Source: Actinomadura harenae (GTDB lineage: Bacteria > Actinomycetota > Actinomycetes > Streptosporangiales > Streptosporangiaceae). From it: 51,589 bases of DNA. The position numbers were made by a program, and so were the translations under genes. Under the pieces are notes generated by a model. It worked only from the letters and a program-made list of their open reading frames with translations. It ran no database searches and was not told where the DNA came from. The stretch is taken from NCBI RefSeq assembly GCF_003696215.1, contig NZ_RFFG01000056.1:1-51589 (forward strand), written 5' to 3'. Of the stretch, positions 49,036-51,589 are shown in pieces; positions within the stretch are counted from its first letter, which is position 1, and each line of letters starts with the position of its first letter.

Positions 49036-49995
49036 AGCCCCGACCTGAGCCGCCCCGACGTCAGGAAGTCCTCACCCATGCAGCGTTCCGATTACCTGCT
49101 GTCCCAACTGGACGTGCTGGAAGCCGAGTCGATCCACATCATCCGCGAGGTCGCCGCCGAGTTCGAGCGGCCCGTCCTCCTGTTCTCCGGCGGCAAGGAC
49201 AGCATCGTGATGCTGCGCCTGGCGCAGAAGGCGTTCTGGCCCGCGCCGATCCCGTTCCCCGTCATGCACGTCGACACCGGGCACAACTTCCCCGAGGTCA
49301 TCGAGTTCCGTGACCGGCGCGCGGACGAGCTGGGCCTGCGCCTGGTCGTCGCGTCCGTCCAGGAGTCCATCGACGCCGGGCGCGTCGCGGAGGAGACCGG
49401 GCGCCGCGCGTCCCGCAACCGGCTCCAGACGACGACGCTGCTCGACGCGATCGAGGAGCACCGGTTCGACGCCGCGTTCGGCGGGGCCCGCCGCGACGAG
49501 GAGAAGGCCCGCGCCAAGGAGCGCGTCGTGTCGTTCCGCGACGAGTTCGGGCAATGGGACCCGAAGAACCAGCGTCCCGAGCTCTGGAACCTGTACAACA
49601 CGCGCATCCGGCAGGGCGAGCACGTCCGGGTGTTCCCGCTCTCGAACTGGACAGAGCTGGACATCTGGGACTACGTCCGGCGCGAGGAACTGGAACTGCC
49701 GTCCATCTACTTCGCGCACACCCGCCGGGTGTTCGAGCGCGACGGCATGCTGCTGGACGCGCAGACCGGGTTCGCCAACCGCGGCGACGACGAGCCGGAG
49801 TTCGACGCGACCGTCCGGTACCGCACGGTCGGCGACGCGTCCTGCACGGGCGCGGTGAAGTCGTCGGCGTCGACGCTGGAGCGGGTCATCGAGGAGATCG
49901 CGGCCACCCGGATCACCGAGCGCGGCCAGACCCGCGCCGACGACCGGGCCTCCGAGGCCGCCATGGAGGACCGCAAGAAGGAGGGGTACTTCTGA
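49030..49995 (+). CDS. cysD: Sulfate adenylyltransferase subunit 2
   Basis: The protein has 321 aa, an ATP pyrophosphatase of the PAPS-reductase-like fold. The PP-loop SGGKDS is near residue 55, followed by HVDTGHNFPEVIEF, a GARRDEEKARAKER segment and FPLSNWTELDIWDY. With CysN it makes APS from sulfate and ATP. ATG 49030 is in the last repeat unit and has no ribosome-binding site; ATG 49078, preceded by AGGAAG, gives MQRSDYLLSQLD and is a serious alternative. It overlaps cysN by one base (TGATG). Confidence 0.95.
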   Translation: MTSPDLSRPDVRKSSPMQRSDYLLSQLDVLEAESIHIIREVAAEFERPVLLFSGGKDSIVMLRLAQKAFWPAPIPFPVMHVDTGHNFPEVIEFRDRRADELGLRLVVASVQESIDAGRVAEETGRRASRNRLQTTTLLDAIEEHRFDAAFGGARRDEEKARAKERVVSFRDEFGQWDPKNQRPELWNLYNTRIRQGEHVRVFPLSNWTELDIWDYVRREELELPSIYFAHTRRVFERDGMLLDAQTGFANRGDDEPEFDATVRYRTVGDASCTGAVKSSASTLERVIEEIAATRITERGQTRADDRASEAAMEDRKKEGYF

Positions 49996-51290
49996 TGAGC
50001 GCTGAGGCGGGGCCGGCGGGCCAGCCCATGGACATCCTGCGGTTCGCGACGGCGGGCTCGGTGGACGACGGCAAGTCCACCCTCATCGGCCGGCTGCTCT
50101 ACGACTCCAAGTCGATCTTCGAGGACCAGCTGGAGGCGGTCGAGCGGACCTCCGCGGACCGCGGCGAGGAGTACACCAACCTCGCGCTGCTCACCGACGG
50201 CCTGCGGGCCGAGCGGGAGCAGGGCATCACCATCGACGTGGCGTACCGGTACTTCGCGACGCCGCGCCGCAAGTTCATCATCGCCGACACCCCGGGGCAC
50301 ATCCAGTACACCCGGAACATGGTGACCGGGGCGTCCACCGCCGACCTGGCGATCATCCTGGTGGACGCGCGCAAGGGCATCCTGGAGCAGTCCCGGCGGC
50401 ACGCGTTCCTGGCGACGCTGCTCCGGGTCCCGCACCTGGTCGTCGCGGTGAACAAGATGGACCTGGTCGACTACGACCGGGCCGTCTACGAGCGGATCGT
50501 CGCCGAGTTCACCGCGTTCGCGGCCAAGCTCGACATCACCGACCTGACGTTCGTGCCGATCTCGGCGCTGCACGGCGACAACGTGGTGGAGCGGTCGGTG
50601 AACACGCCCTGGTACGAGGGCGCCTCGCTGCTGCACCACCTGGAGCACGTCCACATCGCGTCCGACCGGAACCTCATCGACGTGCGGTTCCCGGTGCAGT
50701 ACGTGATCCGCCCGCACAAGAGCACCGACCCCGAGCTGCACGACTACCGCGGCTACGCGGGGCAGGTCGCGGGCGGCGTGCTGAAGCCGGGCGACGAGGT
50801 CGTGCACCTGCCGTCCGGGCTGACCACGACGATCACGCACATCGACGGCCCGAACGGCCCGGTGGACGAGGCGTACGCGCCGATGTCGGTGACGCTCCGG
50901 CTCGCCGACGACATCGACATCAGCCGCGGCGACATGATCGCGCGTCCGAACAACCGTCCGGACGTGGCGCAGGACCTGGACGCGATGGTCTGCTGGATGA
51001 CCCCGGACCGGCAGCTCACCCCCCGGACCAAGCTCACCATCAAGCACACCACCCGCACCGCGCGCGCGATGGTCAAGGACCTGAACTACCGGCTGGACGT
51101 CAACACCCTGCACCGTGACGAGGAGGCGACCGGGCTCGGCCTGAACGAGATCGGCCGGATCAGCCTGCGCGTCACCCAGCCGCTGTTCGTGGACGACTAC
51201 GCCCGCAACCGGCTGACCGGCGGTTTCGTCCTCATCGACGAGGCCACCAACAACACGGTCGCCGCCGGGATGATCATCGCCGCGCGCTAG
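49995..51290 (+). CDS. cysN: Sulfate adenylyltransferase subunit 1 (GTPase)
   Basis: The protein has 431 aa, an EF-Tu-like GTPase. G motifs are GSVDDGKSTLIG (near 21), the switch region EREQGITIDVAYRYF, DTPGH, NKMDLVDY and SALHGDN, followed by two beta-barrel domains. It has no C-terminal APS kinase (CysC) fusion, so a separate cysC would be needed outside the window or sulfate goes through an APS reductase. ATG 49995 overlaps the cysD stop. GTP hydrolysis drives APS formation. Confidence 0.96.
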   Translation: MSAEAGPAGQPMDILRFATAGSVDDGKSTLIGRLLYDSKSIFEDQLEAVERTSADRGEEYTNLALLTDGLRAEREQGITIDVAYRYFATPRRKFIIADTPGHIQYTRNMVTGASTADLAIILVDARKGILEQSRRHAFLATLLRVPHLVVAVNKMDLVDYDRAVYERIVAEFTAFAAKLDITDLTFVPISALHGDNVVERSVNTPWYEGASLLHHLEHVHIASDRNLIDVRFPVQYVIRPHKSTDPELHDYRGYAGQVAGGVLKPGDEVVHLPSGLTTTITHIDGPNGPVDEAYAPMSVTLRLADDIDISRGDMIARPNNRPDVAQDLDAMVCWMTPDRQLTPRTKLTIKHTTRTARAMVKDLNYRLDVNTLHRDEEATGLGLNEIGRISLRVTQPLFVDDYARNRLTGGFVLIDEATNNTVAAGMIIAAR

Positions 51291-51303
51291 CTCGGCCCTG
51301 CTC

Positions 51304-51358
51304 CGCGGCCCGTGGCCCGTGGTTCGCGGCCCGTGGCTCGCGGCCCGTGGTTCGCGGT
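51304..51358. repeat. 14-bp tandem repeat after cysN
   Basis: CGCGGCCCGTGGYT occurs at 51325-51338 and 51339-51352, with partial copies at 51304-51316, 51317-51324 and 51353-51359. It lies between the convergent cysN and ArsR-like genes. Confidence 0.75.
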
Positions 51359-51365
51359 TCGCGCG

Positions 51366-51589
51366 TCAGCCGCGCGCGAACTGCGGGCCCGGGTTGGCCG
51401 CGAGCAGGTCGGTGCCGAGCGGCGTGACGCAGTGCAGGACGCTGCGCCCCTCGCGCATCGACGCGGTCAGCCCGGCCTCGCGCAGCGTCGCCGCGTGGAC
51501 GGACGCGGTCGGCGCCGACACCCCGAGGCGGCGCGCCAGCTCGCTGGTGGACGCGGGCGACCCGGCGAGGGCCCGCAGTGCCCGCGCGC
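51366..51589 (-). CDS. ArsR-like winged-helix regulator, N-terminus cut by window edge
   Basis: About 74 C-terminal residues are visible. They contain the recognition part of an ArsR-type helix-turn-helix (STSELARRLGVSAPTASVHAATLREAGL), then the wing SMREGRSVLHCVTPLGTDLL and a short tail. The single Cys in the wing strand is not a clear metal site. It is convergent with cysN. Target unknown. Confidence 0.8.
   Translation of the reverse strand, partial: ARALRALAGSPASTSELARRLGVSAPTASVHAATLREAGLTASMREGRSVLHCVTPLGTDLLAANPGPQFARG

Overview
The window is about 51.6 kb of very GC-rich DNA. Codons are GC3-biased, GTG and TTG starts are frequent, and several genes appear to be transcribed as leaderless mRNAs. 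The gene content (protein O-mannosyltransferase, Rpf cell-wall lytic factor, AfsR/SARP regulators, DUF6153/DUF305 pair, GTG-started housekeeping genes) fits a filamentous actinomycete. A Streptosporangiales or Thermomonosporaceae member (Actinomadura-like) is my best guess; that placement is inference. It looks like chromosomal core DNA with accessory insertions. I saw no insertion sequence, phage gene, CRISPR array or rRNA.

Layout. 1-5.4 kb: a partial unknown gene, then a LysR regulator co-transcribed with a class A beta-lactamase-like protein and facing a MecA-type penicillin-binding protein. 5.6-11.6 kb: two divergent AfsR-type regulators of about 950-990 aa. 11.6-15 kb: a CorA-type channel, a LacI regulator and a divergent MFS transporter with two matching operators between them. 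15.1-16.3 kb: a Met/His-rich DUF6153 protein and a DUF305 lipoprotein. 16.3-36.1 kb: a conserved backbone, pmt <> rsmI ... metG-tatD ... rpf-ksgA ... ispE-ABC-F. Into it are inserted a glycosyltransferase island (19.7-26.8 kb: one polyprenyl-phosphate sugar synthase-like GT2 and three GT-C-like membrane proteins) and a GH26-like lipoprotein. 36.2-41.8 kb: a Phd/RelE-like toxin-antitoxin pair, a MarR regulator facing a trans-aconitate methyltransferase-like gene with three operator palindromes, a VOC protein, an acyl-CoA desaturase-TetR operon and an ADP-ribosylglycohydrolase. 41.9-46.3 kb: tRNA-Gln, glmU, prs, rplY (L25/CTC) and pth. 46.4-51.3 kb: a polyprenyl-phosphate sugar-1-phosphotransferase and the sulfate-activation genes cysQ-cysD-cysN, followed by a partial ArsR-like regulator at the right edge.

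Common themes are envelope construction (PBP, Rpf, GlmU, Pmt, GT island, sugar transferase) and local one-gene switches, where a regulator sits beside its probable target with visible palindromic operators. The most interesting signals are the LysR/beta-lactamase-like/PBP2a-like divergon, the toxin-antitoxin start region in which a -10-like box/ATG unit is duplicated in frame, the MarR triple operator, and several short tandem repeats placed at gene junctions.
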